A stretch of 64,000 nucleotides of DNA from Parapontixanthobacter sp963736595 (GCA_963736595.1 CAVTPG010000002.1:542349-606348); one strand, 5' to 3'. Shown: positions 34,968 to 45,977, numbered from the stretch's first letter. Numbers and translations are program-made. Notes: a model not told the origin generated them from the sequence alone.

Positions 34968-35881
34968 TGAATACACAGGACGACACGCGCGCTTGGGGCG
35001 ATTTCTGGAAACAGAACGTCAGTGGAAGCCAGACTGGCGGTTGCCTCCCCACTGCCTACGCACCCATTGAGGAAGTCCAGAAGCGGGCTTGGGCTGGCTT
35101 TGCAAAAGCACTGCCCAAGGGTGCGCGGGTGATCGATCTGGCGACCGGCGACGGACGCGTGATGAGATGGCTGCTTGCCGTACGGCGAGACGTAAAGGCG
35201 GTTGGCTGTGACCGTGCGCCGGAACTTCCCGCTGGCCCAAAAGGCACGAAAATGCGCGCCGGCGTATCAATGGAGAAACTGCCGTTTCGTGACGGTCAAT
35301 TCCACGCCGTAACCAGCCAGTTCGGCTTTGAATATTCAGAACTATCGGCGGCTGCGCATGAGATGGCGCGCGTGTTGGCACCGGGGGGCGTAGTCGGTCT
35401 GTTGACGCACCGCCAGGACGGCCCGATTTTGGCGCATAATCTTGCTCGACGAGATCAAATCGCATGGGCATTGAAAGAACACGATGTAATCGGAATTGCC
35501 AAAAAGCACTTAAAATTGCGTGCCCTCGGCGTTGGCGGTAGTCCCGACACGCTCGAAGCAATCTGCCGTGAAGGTGCGCAGCGTTTTGGCCCGCAATCCG
35601 TCGCATGGGAGATTCCCGAAGCCGTGCGCCGCAGCCTGATGATGGGCGCAAACGACACGTCCGCTAATGTGGCACACTTGCTCGATACCATAGCGGAGCG
35701 AGCGCAAAACGAGTTGGGCCGAATTGCTTCGCTTGAACGGGCCTGCGCGCAAACCGCAGATGATAAGGCCTTTCGAAGCGCGCTCAGCAAGGCAGGCCTG
35801 ACTGAAGGTTCCCGCGAAGCTTTATCTGCAAAGACATACTATTCGCCATTTGCCGATTTTCGAATTTTGACCCAGGTTTAA
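34967..35881 (+). CDS. Class I SAM-dependent methyltransferase
   Basis: A 304-residue protein with motif I VIDLATGDGRVMRWL, the acidic motif GCDRAPELPAG, and the family sequence EKLPFRDGQFHAVTSQFGFEY followed by ARVLAPGGVVGLLTH. This is a Methyltransf_11/25-like fold. The C-terminal 130 residues are helical and not recognised. Coupling to two 2OG-Fe(II) oxygenases suggests that all three act on one substrate, but nothing here identifies it. Confidence 0.83.
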   Translation: MNTQDDTRAWGDFWKQNVSGSQTGGCLPTAYAPIEEVQKRAWAGFAKALPKGARVIDLATGDGRVMRWLLAVRRDVKAVGCDRAPELPAGPKGTKMRAGVSMEKLPFRDGQFHAVTSQFGFEYSELSAAAHEMARVLAPGGVVGLLTHRQDGPILAHNLARRDQIAWALKEHDVIGIAKKHLKLRALGVGGSPDTLEAICREGAQRFGPQSVAWEIPEAVRRSLMMGANDTSANVAHLLDTIAERAQNELGRIASLERACAQTADDKAFRSALSKAGLTEGSREALSAKTYYSPFADFRILTQV

Positions 35882-35934
35882 TTCCAACTACTTCGCGCAC
35901 AATTTTTTAGCGTTCGCCGCTACTCAACAGACAC

Positions 35935-35964
35935 AAAAAAGGCGGCAGACCGAAGTCCGCCGCC
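35935..35964 (-). terminator. Intrinsic terminator of the first TonB receptor gene
   Basis: A 10-bp stem with one mismatch (35941-35950 with 35955-35964) and a CGAA loop. Read on the minus strand it runs into six T (35940-35935). It starts 35 bases after the receptor stop. Confidence 0.85.
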
Positions 35965-35999
35965 CTTCCTGATTTCAGACTTTTAAGTCCGGTTGCGCT

Positions 36000-38900
36000 T
36001 TAGAATTTGAACGCAGCCGATACGAAGAAGTCACGACCAAGCACATCATAAGTGCCAGGGTATGTATTGGCTTGCTCTTGGTTATCACCAAGCAACAACG
36101 AATTCGGACGATTAGAAACCTCGCCGTCGGCGTTGAACTGCGGTGTACCAGGTAGTGTATCAAACAAGTTATTAACACCGAATGTTACGATCAGCTGTTC
36201 ACTTGCTTCATAAGAAAACGTCAGATCCAATCAGATCATATGAATTAACGCGTTCGATGCCATTGAAGTCAGTGTAAAGAACAGAATCATCTTCGTCTTC
36301 AACACCGCTTAGATGGCGCCAGCGTACCGACGTAGTCAGTGGCCCATCAATAAACGATGCGCGGCTTGTCCACTTGAACGATGGCGTAGGCTCTCCGCAA
36401 CGACCGCCAAATTCGCCAGCGCACTCTACAGTGTCATTCAGCGATGCAATCGGTACAAAGAACGAGCTTTCAGTCCATGTTCCTAGGAACGACAGATTAA
36501 GCCTTTGCTCACCGCTGTCAGTCAGCAGAGAGAAGGGAAGCGTGGTCGTGTAGTTAGCTTCCAGATCGACACCAGACACACCCAATGTCGAAATGTTTAC
36601 CTGCGAAATCAGAGGTGTGTTGTCGACCGTGATCTGTCCATCACCGTTACGAACGCCGCGGAATGCATCGCAAACCGGATCGTTAGCATCGGCAACTGTT
36701 ACGAAGCAAAGGTCGAGAGCGCTCTGCAGGCTACCCCCGGCTGATGCAATCGCATCTTCAATTTCGATATCGAAATAGTCAGCTGTGATTGTCAGACCAG
36801 GAATGAAGCTTGGTTGCAAAACAATACCAAAGGTAAAGCTGTCCGAAGTTTCTTCTTGCAGGTCAGGATTACCACCGAAGGTTGCAGGAATTTGAGCATT
36901 TGCCTGGACAGCAGACGCCACGCCTACATTACCCGCAGGCACACCAAGATTGACACAGGTGCCGCGAGTTCCTGGATTTGCCGGATCGTTCACAACGTCG
37001 ATGTTTCCGCACGGATCCGTTGCACCAGGGAAGCCAATGGCCTGACCTTGGAACAATTCACCCACGTTAGGCGCACGAACGGCACGCTGATATTGCGCCC
37101 GCAGCATAACGTCGCGAACAGGGGAGAACTCCACACCACCCGCATAAGTCCAAACGCCACCTACTGCTTCGAGCGAATAATCGGAGTAACGAGCAGCGCC
37201 GGTCAACTCGAGACGAAGACCTGAGTCAGTGTTGAGGATCGGTACATTAACTTCGGCAAAAAGCTCCTTCACATCGTAGGAACCTTCTGTTGGGCTACCA
37301 GCGTTAAAGCCAATAACGTCACCGGATGCCAATGCAGTATCAGGAATAAACTGCGATCCAACAGCACGATACTCTGCACCGAGGGCAAAACCGATGTCGT
37401 CAGCGCCAAAACCAAAGCTACCAAGGAAACCGGAAACTGAAGCCGACGCGACTTCAAGTGTCGATACATCGCCATTTTGAGCACGGATCGAGATTTGATT
37501 GACTTGATCTGGGGTCAACTGATTGGCACCAAAGATATTAATGGCAGGATCAGTGCCATCAAGCGCACGCTGGAACGCGGAACGCGAAATATTACCATCC
37601 TGGATATTGGCGTTACGCGTCCGGGCGTACAAGTAATATGCATCGTAATTTAGATTGTCGGTAATCTCGCCCCGAACACCACCCAAAACACGGAAAGCAT
37701 TACGCTCGTCAAGTGTGTTTCGCGCACCGGTCTCAAGCGTACGACGGTTAATATTTGTGCGAATCACACCAAGTTCAGCAGCAGGAGCCGAAACGCCCGA
37801 GAACAGGTCGCCGATACAAGCTCGCCCACCGTCTGGAACAACGTCGTTCGGCCCGCAATAGCCCAAGCCATCGTTGAATGCTTGACGTTCAGCAATTGCA
37901 ATAGCTTCGTTAGCGTCGATTGTGTTCAGATCAGCAAGAACATCAGCAGACACAAATGGCGTGATGGCAGCAATATCAACATTAAACGCACCAGTGACTG
38001 GCGTGGCAGCCAATTCCTGAGCAACGCGATTGTTGACGAATGCGACTTCCGTGTAGAACTCATGTCCATCGGAAAATTCATAATTTGCATAACCACCTAG
38101 CAAATAACGCTCTTGCGGAATTTGTAAGTAGTTTACCGGAGCGTAGTTATAAGTGTTGCCAGCATTCGGTGTGGCAATACCTGGCTCACGAAACAGTCCG
38201 TCGTCAAGCACAAGACCAGCGGCGATGTCGCGTGTAACCGCAGCCAACTCGCCCGGATCCGTTGTGTCCCCGTCACCGTTCAAATCAAGTGCAGGTTCGA
38301 CGACAACGCTTCCTGGTGCATTAATACGCCCCTGTGGAGGCGTCCCTGAGCCGAACTGCTGCAAAGGTGCGCCGAAGCTTTCGCCACCAATTGCAAAGTT
38401 CGAAAATCCACGATCGCCTTGAAAGATATCTTTCCGATTGTAATATTCGGCATAGACTGTCGCATTACCACGGCCATCGTCAAAGCTCGTGCCGATTGCA
38501 CCATAAAGCTGATAGCGAGCACCATCACCGCTTTCTGTTACGGAGTACTGACCGCCAAGCTCAACGCCATCGAGCTCTTTCAAGCGAAAGTTAACAACAC
38601 CAGCAAGAGCGTCGGAACCATAAACAGCCGATGCACCACCGGTCACAACATCAACTGATTCGAGAAGAAATGACGGGATCGTATTTAGATCGACGATTTG
38701 CTGGGTATCATACGAAAGCCAGCGACGACCATTAACCAGCACCAACGTGCGTTGCGAACCAAGCCCACGAAGGTTCAACGTCGCCGCACCATCACCAGGA
38801 TTGTTCGAGAACGATGTCGTGCCCGGAATAACCTGTGGCAACGTATTAATGACATTCTCAACGTTGACAGTACCAGAAAGAGCAAACTCTTCCGCGTTGA

Positions 38901-39111
38901 CCACAGCAATCGGTGCAGCCGTTTCAACGTTACGACGCGCGATACGCGAGCCAGTAACAACAATCGGCTCACCGATATTAGCGTCGTCTGGTTCAGCCTG
39001 AAGCGCTGGCTCGTTTGGCTCATCGACATTTTGTGCGTAAACTGGAGTGACCAGCATAGCGCCTGCAATCATTGTCCCTGTAAAAAGGGCGGATTTCTTA
39101 AAAGTAGACAT
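36000..39111 (-). CDS. TonB-dependent receptor, frameshifted near the C-terminus
   Basis: An outer-membrane receptor with a signal peptide (MSTFKKSALFTGTMIAGAML to VYAQ), a TonB box/plug start EPIVVTGSRIARRNVETAAP, the plug motif GLGSQRTLVLVNGRR, and a 22-strand-type barrel ending in the aromatic SAAFKF. One extra C at 36227-36228 breaks the frame between NSYDLI and DLTFSYEASEQL. Correcting it gives 1036 residues with a normal end. The ATG at 39111 follows GGGGAA. Base composition is visibly richer in A/T than the neighbouring genes. The ligand is unknown; the two receptors in this window share plug architecture and probably handle peptides or glycans. Confidence 0.88.
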
Positions 39112-39143
39112 TAAATTCCCCACAGATATGCGCGCATTTCTAT

Positions 39144-39156
39144 ACACGCCACGTGT
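39144..39156. promoter_or_regulatory. Small inverted repeat in the receptor gene upstream region
   Basis: ACACG (39144-39148) and CGTGT (39152-39156) form a 13-base palindrome 33 bases upstream of the receptor start codon. It might be a regulator site, but the arms are short. Confidence 0.2.
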
Positions 39157-39342
39157 TGTCAGAATCCGGGTATATCCCGAATGTGCTGCCAAATAGGAGA
39201 AATTGGTTAGAATTCGCAATATCGCAAACGCTGAATGCAACGTAATTCGCGTCCTGTGACATTCCAGTGACACTACTGGTTGGCGCTTTTGTGGTGTTTA
39301 CGCTACAAAAAGACCTTAACCGAACCCAGGCTAGAAAGGAAA

Positions 39343-39925
39343 ATGACAGAAATGAACAATCGCTATTCCAACGTGCTTATACGATCTGTTAAAAGCAAAC
39401 CAATGCGAGTATCGGCGCACTCTTTGCCGTTGCAGCGTCATCACCGCTGAGCGCACAAACCGCAGTCGTACGGAGAAATCCGGGCGATCAGCAAGCAAAT
39501 CGACGCCTTACGCGCATGCCAAAGCGAGACTGAGGATGCGTTGCGACTGGCCTGCTACGATACGGCGACGCGAGATGTTCTTGCGATAATTGACGATGGT
39601 AAGGCGCAAGTCGTCACAACTGAGGAAGTCGAGCAAACGCGGCGTGGGCTATTTGGATTTTCCGATGCCGAAGCTCGGCTTGTTCAGCGGCAAGGACGGT
39701 CAGGATATGGAACTGCTGGAGTCCACAATCACGCGCGTGAGGCAATCGCGCGGACTTACGAAATTACAATCGAGGAAGGAAGCGTGTGGCGAATTGCGAA
39801 CGCTCCGATGCGCTTCCGCGCGCCGAAAGCCGGAGACCCGGTCGCTTTCAAAAAAGCGTCGACTTGGATCATTTTTCATTCGGATTGATGGACAGATGGG
39901 CGTTAAAGGCAAGCGTATCCAATAG
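39343..39925 (+). pseudogene. Decayed gene for a short exported protein of a sphingomonad-type family
   Basis: Piecing frames together recovers a protein with a signal-peptide end (ASIGALFAVAASSPLSAQ), a Cys-containing head (RAISKQIDALRACQSETEDA then LRLACYDTATRDV), EVEQTRRGLFGF, PMPKLGLFSGKDGQ, LLESTITRVRQ, ITIEEGSVWRIANAP and a tail SFFIRIDGQMGVKGKRIQ. These lie in different frames. Changes are needed near 39450-39480, about 39665, about 39750 and about 39860, and the N-terminal part also lacks an in-frame start. I recognise the arrangement from conserved sphingomonad proteins without a known function. Four or more disruptions suggest real decay, although a locally poor assembly cannot be excluded. 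Confidence 0.6.
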
Positions 39926-39941
39926 CTGCGATAGGATCTTC

Positions 39942-39962
39942 TTGTTACGCATGTTGTAACAA
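39942..39962. promoter_or_regulatory. Inverted repeat upstream of the second TonB receptor gene
   Basis: TTGTTAC (39942-39948) and GTAACAA (39956-39962) are perfect 7-bp arms with a 7-base spacer, about 180 bases before the receptor ATG. The symmetry suits a dimeric regulator. No adjacent regulator gene is present. Confidence 0.35.
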
Positions 39963-40144
39963 AGCCACATTCTGCGATTAATATCTGTTCATAATCCATT
40001 TGTGTTTGCTGGCTGACAATGCCATACTCCATTACGATGCCCTTGATCGGCGCGCGTAATGTCCATGGTCTTCGCGCGACAAACTTCGGTCTGCATTCAT
40101 GGAAAGCTCGCCGGTTTATGCTCGGCTATTGGGGACAAATTGAT

Positions 40145-43100
40145 ATGATTAAAGTTGGGACTGTTTTTAACGGCAAAACCCGCCTGTTTGCTGGCTCGGG
40201 CCTTGCGGCTCTCTCGCTTGCTGCTTTCGCTACTCCTGCATATGCGCAAGATGCTGATGAGCCGGAGATCGAAGAAGTGGACGTAGTCGAGACCGAAGCT
40301 CCAGAAGCTGGCAATCTGATTATTGTTTCCGGGTCGCGGATCGCTCGTCCAAACCTGGATGCAGCTTCCCCGATAACGACTGTTGCCGCTGACGAAATTC
40401 TGGACGGCGCAGAAGTAAGTCTGGGTGATGCGCTGAACGACCTTCCTTCGCTCCGTTCGACTTTTTCGCAAGCTAACTCGAACCGCTTCATTGGTACATC
40501 CGGCTTGAACCTGCTCGATCTTCGCGGCCTTGGCACGAACCGTACGCTCGTACTGATCAACGGTCGCCGTCAGGTTGGCGCGCTTCCCGGAGACTTCCGG
40601 ATCGACGTCAACACTATTCCTGCTGCATTGCTTGACCGTATTGATGTCATCACCGGTGGTAAATCCGCCATTTATGGCTCGGAAGCTGTTGCCGGTGTTG
40701 TAAACTTTGTGTTGCGCGATGATTTCGAAGGCATTGAAATCGACGCTCAGGCTTCGATCACTGGTCGTGGCGATCGCGACAATCAATTTATTTCGGTTGC
40801 CGGCGGTAAGAACTTTGCCGATGGTCGTGGTAACATTGCAATTGTGGGTGAGTACGCGCGTCAGACTGCGCTATTCAACACGGAGCGTGATGCACAGACG
40901 GGTGCCTTTAGCGGTCGTCGCCAGTTTAATCGCACAACTGCAGGTGTTGGACAAAATACATTTACGTTTTTCCAAAGTGGCGTTCGTAATGGCAACATTA
41001 CTGATGGTACAAATATCTTAGGCCTTTCATGCCAAGAAAACGATGGTGATCCAACAGATAGCGCTGCATTGCAGGACGCGACTTGTGCAACCGACGCGAA
41101 CGGTTTGGTCCGTAATCCGCAAGGAGCATTAGAAGAAGCACTCTACGCGTTCGACAATAATGGCCGTCTTGTTCGTAATATTCCACAAATTGACTTTCGT
41201 CGTGCGGGAAGCAACAACACTTTAGGTGGGATTGGTTCAACGCTGAGCAACACTGGTCAGCTTGCACCGGGTCTTGATCGCTACAATGTCAACATGCTTG
41301 CAAAGTATGAGTTCTCGGATGCGTTCGAGGTATTCGCTGAAGCAAAATATAATCGTCTGGATGCTCTTCAGGAAGGTCAACCGACTTTCCGGTTCTTCGA
41401 TGAAGTCATTTCCTACGACAATGCATTTCTTAATCCCGATGATGCAGTTTTCATCAGAGATACTTTAGCTCCGGCATTCACAGGCGGAACCGGATTTTTC
41501 TACTCGCGTTTCAACGTCGATCTTGGTGGTCGTTCGGAAGTTAACGAGCGTGAAACGTACCGTATTGTCGGCGGTGTTCGCGGTGATTTCAATAGTGACT
41601 GGCGTTACGAGATTGCTGCTAATTACAGCCGCCTCGATACGTTCTTGACTTCGCGCAACCAGATCATCGAGCAAAACTTCACAAACGCTGTCGATGCGGT
41701 ATTCGATGGAACAGGCAATATCGTCTGCGCAATCAACGCCGATGCCGACACGACGAATGACGATGCAGCTTGTGCGCCGATCAACCTTCTCGGTGTTGGT
41801 AGCCCAAGTCAGGCAGCCATCGATTATGTTGCGTTTGACGCCACTCGTGACGAGCGCGCTGAACAATTTGTGGTATCGGGTTTCGTCAGCGGTGACAGCT
41901 CGCAGCTATTCGAATTGCCAGGCGGCCCTATCGGGTTCAGCGTAGGTGCTGAATATCGTGAAGAAACATCATTCTCTGAATTCGATGAATTGACACAATC
42001 CGGTGCCACCTTCCTAAATGCCATTCCGACATTCGATCCACCAAAGTTCACCGAGAAAAGTGTTTTCGGCGAATTGCTCGTGCCTCTTTTGGCGGATATG
42101 CCATTCGTCAACGAGCTTACATTCGAAGGTGCGGCTCGGTATTCGGATTACAACACAGCGGCTGACAAGGTTTTCACCTGGAATGCTGGTGTGATCTACT
42201 CGCCAGTTGAAAGCTTGCGTTTGCGCGGTAACTTCTCGAAGTCTGTCCGTGTCCCGAACCCTGGTGATTTGTTTTCGGCCCCATCGCAAAATTTCGCTTT
42301 CCTGGCTGATCCTTGCGATACCCAGAATATTAATACCGAAGGCAGCAACCGCATTGCGAACTGTACTTCGATCGGGCTTGGTCCTGACCAGAACTTCATC
42401 AACGTTCCGGCACGCGCGCAGTCGCTATCTTTCTTGAGTGGCGGCAATCCGCTACTCGCCGAGGAAGAGTCGGAAAGCTATACGATCGGTGCTGTGTTCG
42501 AACCGGTCTTTCTTCCCGGCTTTGCGATGACCATCGATTACTATAACATCAGCATTACGAATGTTATTGCGGCAGTGGGCGCGCAGCAAGTGCTTGAAAA
42601 TTGCTTCGATGCCGATCCGAGTAATTTTCCCAACAATAATTTCTGCCCTTCGATTAACCCTCGCGGCGCAGATGGATTTTTCGCTGATCCGGTTCTTATT
42701 GGTGGTTCGTTCAACTTTGCTGCGTTGGAGACCGAAGGCGTTGATATCGATTTGCGCTACACGCATAATTTCGACAATGGCAATCGCCTGAGCCTGCGTA
42801 CTTTGGGTACCTATGTGTTGCGTAATATCGGTTTCCTCGACATTGCAAACCCTGATGAGCCTGATCGTTTCCAAAGCGAACTTGGGGATCCGACTTTTGC
42901 TGCAAACTTCTCGGCTGATTGGGAAATTGGTGCGCTAACTCTGAACTATGACGTTCGCTATGTTGGCCGTCAGCTGATCCAGGAATTCGAGGATGAATTT
43001 GCTTTCAACGGCGAGCCTGCGAATAACCCATTGGCTTATGGTCAGCGCTACTATGGCGATGTCTTCTACAACGACATTCGTATCGACTACGAAGTGAACG

Positions 43101-43240
43101 ATCAGTTCACCTTCTTCGCCGGGGTCGACAATGCGCTGGACGAGCTTCCACCATTGGGCCTCAGCGGTGCTGGTGCCGATTCTGCTGTGTATGACAATTT
43201 TGGACGTACATTCTTCGCAGGATTTAGCATTTCTCGCTAA
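40145..43240 (+). CDS. TonB-dependent receptor
   Basis: A 1031-residue outer-membrane receptor. A signal peptide (to ATPAYAQ) is followed by an acidic spacer, the plug domain (NLIIVSGSRIARPNLDAASP, GLGTNRTLVLINGRR, DVITGGKSAIYGSEAVAGVVNF) and a barrel of the same type as the receptor at 36000-39111, including SKSVRVPNPGDLF and SYTIGAVFEPVFLPGFAMTI. It ends FAGFSISR rather than with an aromatic residue. The ATG at 40145 follows GGGGACAAATTGAT; upstream in-frame ATGs (from 40019) would place a long polar leader before the signal peptide. Codon use is A/T-rich compared with the housekeeping genes around it. The substrate is unknown. Confidence 0.92.
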   Translation: MIKVGTVFNGKTRLFAGSGLAALSLAAFATPAYAQDADEPEIEEVDVVETEAPEAGNLIIVSGSRIARPNLDAASPITTVAADEILDGAEVSLGDALNDLPSLRSTFSQANSNRFIGTSGLNLLDLRGLGTNRTLVLINGRRQVGALPGDFRIDVNTIPAALLDRIDVITGGKSAIYGSEAVAGVVNFVLRDDFEGIEIDAQASITGRGDRDNQFISVAGGKNFADGRGNIAIVGEYARQTALFNTERDAQTGAFSGRRQFNRTTAGVGQNTFTFFQSGVRNGNITDGTNILGLSCQENDGDPTDSAALQDATCATDANGLVRNPQGALEEALYAFDNNGRLVRNIPQIDFRRAGSNNTLGGIGSTLSNTGQLAPGLDRYNVNMLAKYEFSDAFEVFAEAKYNRLDALQEGQPTFRFFDEVISYDNAFLNPDDAVFIRDTLAPAFTGGTGFFYSRFNVDLGGRSEVNERETYRIVGGVRGDFNSDWRYEIAANYSRLDTFLTSRNQIIEQNFTNAVDAVFDGTGNIVCAINADADTTNDDAACAPINLLGVGSPSQAAIDYVAFDATRDERAEQFVVSGFVSGDSSQLFELPGGPIGFSVGAEYREETSFSEFDELTQSGATFLNAIPTFDPPKFTEKSVFGELLVPLLADMPFVNELTFEGAARYSDYNTAADKVFTWNAGVIYSPVESLRLRGNFSKSVRVPNPGDLFSAPSQNFAFLADPCDTQNINTEGSNRIANCTSIGLGPDQNFINVPARAQSLSFLSGGNPLLAEEESESYTIGAVFEPVFLPGFAMTIDYYNISITNVIAAVGAQQVLENCFDADPSNFPNNNFCPSINPRGADGFFADPVLIGGSFNFAALETEGVDIDLRYTHNFDNGNRLSLRTLGTYVLRNIGFLDIANPDEPDRFQSELGDPTFAANFSADWEIGALTLNYDVRYVGRQLIQEFEDEFAFNGEPANNPLAYGQRYYGDVFYNDIRIDYEVNDQFTFFAGVDNALDELPPLGLSGAGADSAVYDNFGRTFFAGFSISR

Positions 43241-43260
43241 TCTCGGCGATTAAGTTCAAA

Positions 43261-43291
43261 AAAAGGGCGGTTCCTCGGAGCCGCCCTTTTT
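43261..43291 (+). terminator. Intrinsic terminator after the second TonB receptor
   Basis: A 9-bp GC stem (43265-43273 with 43278-43286, one G-T pair), extended by A4/T4, with loop CTCG and a T-run. The symmetric A and T runs allow it to act on clpB from the other strand as well; the clpB stop is 22 bases away. Confidence 0.88.
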
Positions 43292-43312
43292 GTTGTTGTA
43301 ATGTTTGCGGCG

Positions 43313-45893
43313 CTACACCACCACCATCTCCAGTGCGCCATCGCCTTCGTCGATCTTCACCATGCTACCATCAGGGACTTCGCCTTTCAGCAACTTGTCG
43401 GCGAGCGGGTCTTGCAGATACCGCTGCACCGCCCGCTTTAAGGGACGCGCGCCATAGACCGGGATCGTAGCCCACCCGCCCCAGCCATTTCAAAGCGCCA
43501 TCGGTCAATTCCAGCTCGATCTTGCGATCGGTCAGCAGCTTCTGCACGCGGCCAACCTGAATTTTGACAATCGGGGCCATATGCTCCTGACCCAAGCGGT
43601 GGAACAGAATGATCTCATCCAAGCGGTTCAGAAATTCGGGCCGAAAATGGCCGCGCACCACGTCCATCACTTGCGGCTCGACATCGGCAACTTTCTGATC
43701 ATCGGTCATGTTGGCAAGGAACTGGCTGCCCAAATTCGACGTCAGGATGATCAGCGTGTTCGAGAAATCCACGACGCGCCCCTGCCCATCGGTCAGGCGG
43801 CCATCGTCCAGCACTTGCAACAACACGTTGAACACGTCGCTATGGGCTTTCTCGACTTCATCGAACAGCACCACCTGATACGGGCGACGGCGGACCGCCT
43901 CTGTCAGCACACCGCCCGATTCATATCCGACATAGCCCGGAGGCGCGCCGATCAGCCGCGCGACCGCGTGCTTTTCCATGAATTCGGACATATCGATGCG
44001 GACCATCGCGCTGTCATCATCGAACAAAAAGTCAGCGAGCGTCTTGGTAAGTTCCGTCTTGCCGACCCCGGTGGGGCCAAGGAACAGAAAACTGCCCAGC
44101 GGACGATTGGGATCCTGCAATCCAGCGCGTGAGCGGCGCACTGCCTTGGATACCGCTTCGACTGCCTGCGCTTGCCCGATCACCCGTTTGCCGAGCATTT
44201 CTTCCATTGCCAGCAATTTGTCGCGTTCGCCTTCCAGCATCTTGTCGATCGGCACGCCGGTCCAGCGGGAGACGACGCTGGCAATATCTTCGGCGGTCAC
44301 TTCCTCGCGCAGCATGGCGTTTTCGGTGAGGCTTTCGGCGGCTTCCAGCTCTTTCTCAAGCTCAGGGATTTTGCCGTATGACAGCTCGCCAGCCTTGGCC
44401 AGATTGCCTTCGCGTTGCGCCTGCTCCAATTCCAGCCGTGCAGCATCGAGCTGCTCCTTGATCTTGGCCTCGGCGTTGATCTTGTCCCGCTCGTTCTGCC
44501 AGCGGGTGGTCAGTTCACTCGATTGCTGTTCCAGCTCGGACAAGTCCTTGCGCAACACTTCGAGGCGATCTTGCGATGCCTGATCGGTTTCTTTGGCTAA
44601 CGCGGATTCCTCGATCTTCAGCTGGATAATGCGGCGATCCAGTGCCTCGATTTCTTCGGGCTTTGATTCCACCTCCATGCGGATGCGTGAAGCAGCTTCA
44701 TCCATCAGATCAATTGCCTTATCGGGCAAAAAGCGGTTCTGAATGTAGCGGTTCGATAGCTGCGATGCGGCCACGATGGCGCTATCCGTAATGCGCACCC
44801 CATGATGCAGTTCGTATTTGTCCTTGATGCCGCGCAGGATCGAAATTGTGTCCTCGACGCTCGGCTCGTCGATGTAAACCGGCTGAAAGCGCCGTTGCAG
44901 CGCCGGGTCTTTCTCGACATATTTCTGATATTCATCCAGCGTCGTCGCGCCGATGCAATGCAGCTCGCCGCGCGATAGCGCAGGCTTTAGCAAATTGCTG
45001 GCATCCATGCTGCCTTCCGAAGCCCCTGCCCCGATCAGCGTGTGCATTTCATCGATAAACAGAATGATCTGTCCATCTGCGCCTTTCACTTCGTCCAGCA
45101 CAGCCTTGAGGCGCTCTTCGAATTCGCCGCGATATTTCGCGCCGGCGATCAAGGCGCCCATGTCGAGCGACATCAGCGTGCGCCCCTTCAGGCTATCGGG
45201 AACATCGCCATTTGCGATCCGCAAGGCCAGACCTTCGGCAATCGCAGTTTTGCCCGTGCCCGGCTCGCCGATCAGCGCCGGATTGTTCTTCGTTCGCCGC
45301 GCCAAAATCTGCACCGTACGCCGAATTTCCTCGTCGCGTCCGATGACCGGATCAAGTTTGCCATCGCGCGCCGCCTGCGTCAGATCGCGGGCAAATTTCT
45401 TCATCGCATCGTAAGCGTCTTCCGCGCTCGCGCTGTCAGCCGACCGACCGCCGCGCAGTTCCTCGATCGCAGTGTTTAAGCCTTTCGGATCGACCCCAGC
45501 ATTATTCAGCGCCTGCCCTGCCGAAGTCGTCGTCGCCAGTGTCAGCGCCACCAGCAAGCGTTCCACAGTAACAAAACTGTCGCCCGATTTCTCGGCGATC
45601 TTCTCCGCCTGATCGAGCAGCCGCACCGTATCATTGTCGAGGCCCGGAGTAGCCTGCGCACCGCCGCCGGACACAGCTGCAATCTTGGCCAGTTCCTCGT
45701 CGATATTGGCGACTGCCATCGGAGCATTGCCGCCCGCTCGCTGAATGAGGCCAGCCGCCATGCCCTCCTTGTCTTCCAGCAAAGCCTTAGCCAGGTGCAA
45801 TGGCGTTATTCGCTGATGGTTCATGCGGATCGCAACGGTCTGCGCGCTTTGCAGGAAGCCTTTGGCGCGATCGGTGAATTTTTCCATGTTCAT
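43313..45893 (-). CDS. clpB: ATP-dependent chaperone ClpB, frameshifted near the C-terminus
   Basis: A Hsp100 disaggregase with the N-domain, two AAA+ modules (Walker A GEPGTGKTAIAEG and GPTGVGKTELTK) and the coiled-coil middle domain (about 410-520). The frame breaks at the GGG run 43461-43463. Removing one base turns GYDPGLWRA into GYDPVYGARPLKRAVQRYL and reaches a TAG at 43313, restoring 859 residues and the normal tail ending LEMVVV. ClpB, with DnaK, rescues aggregated proteins after heat stress. A GAGGA site lies 7 bases before the ATG, and a sigma-32-like promoter lies upstream. Confidence 0.93.
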
Positions 45894-45949
45894 GGACTGG
45901 TCCTCACATCTGGTTTCAGCGCAATCATGCGCGAAGCTGTATTAGTGCC

Positions 45950-45977
45950 ATATGGGAGTAGCTGGCTTCATTCCAAC
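45950..45977 (-). promoter_or_regulatory. Sigma-32-like heat-shock promoter candidate for clpB
   Basis: On the minus strand GTTGGAA (45977-45971), 14 bases, then CCCATAT (45956-45950) resembles the heat-shock consensus CTTGAA-N13-15-CCCCATNT. The clpB start lies about 50-60 bases downstream, and clpB is a classical sigma-32 target. Confidence 0.4.

Noticed and set aside
36000..43240. The A/T-rich TonB receptor region as a transferred island
   Set aside because: No integrase, tRNA, direct-repeat ends or transposase are present. Outer-membrane receptors often differ in codon use from housekeeping genes.
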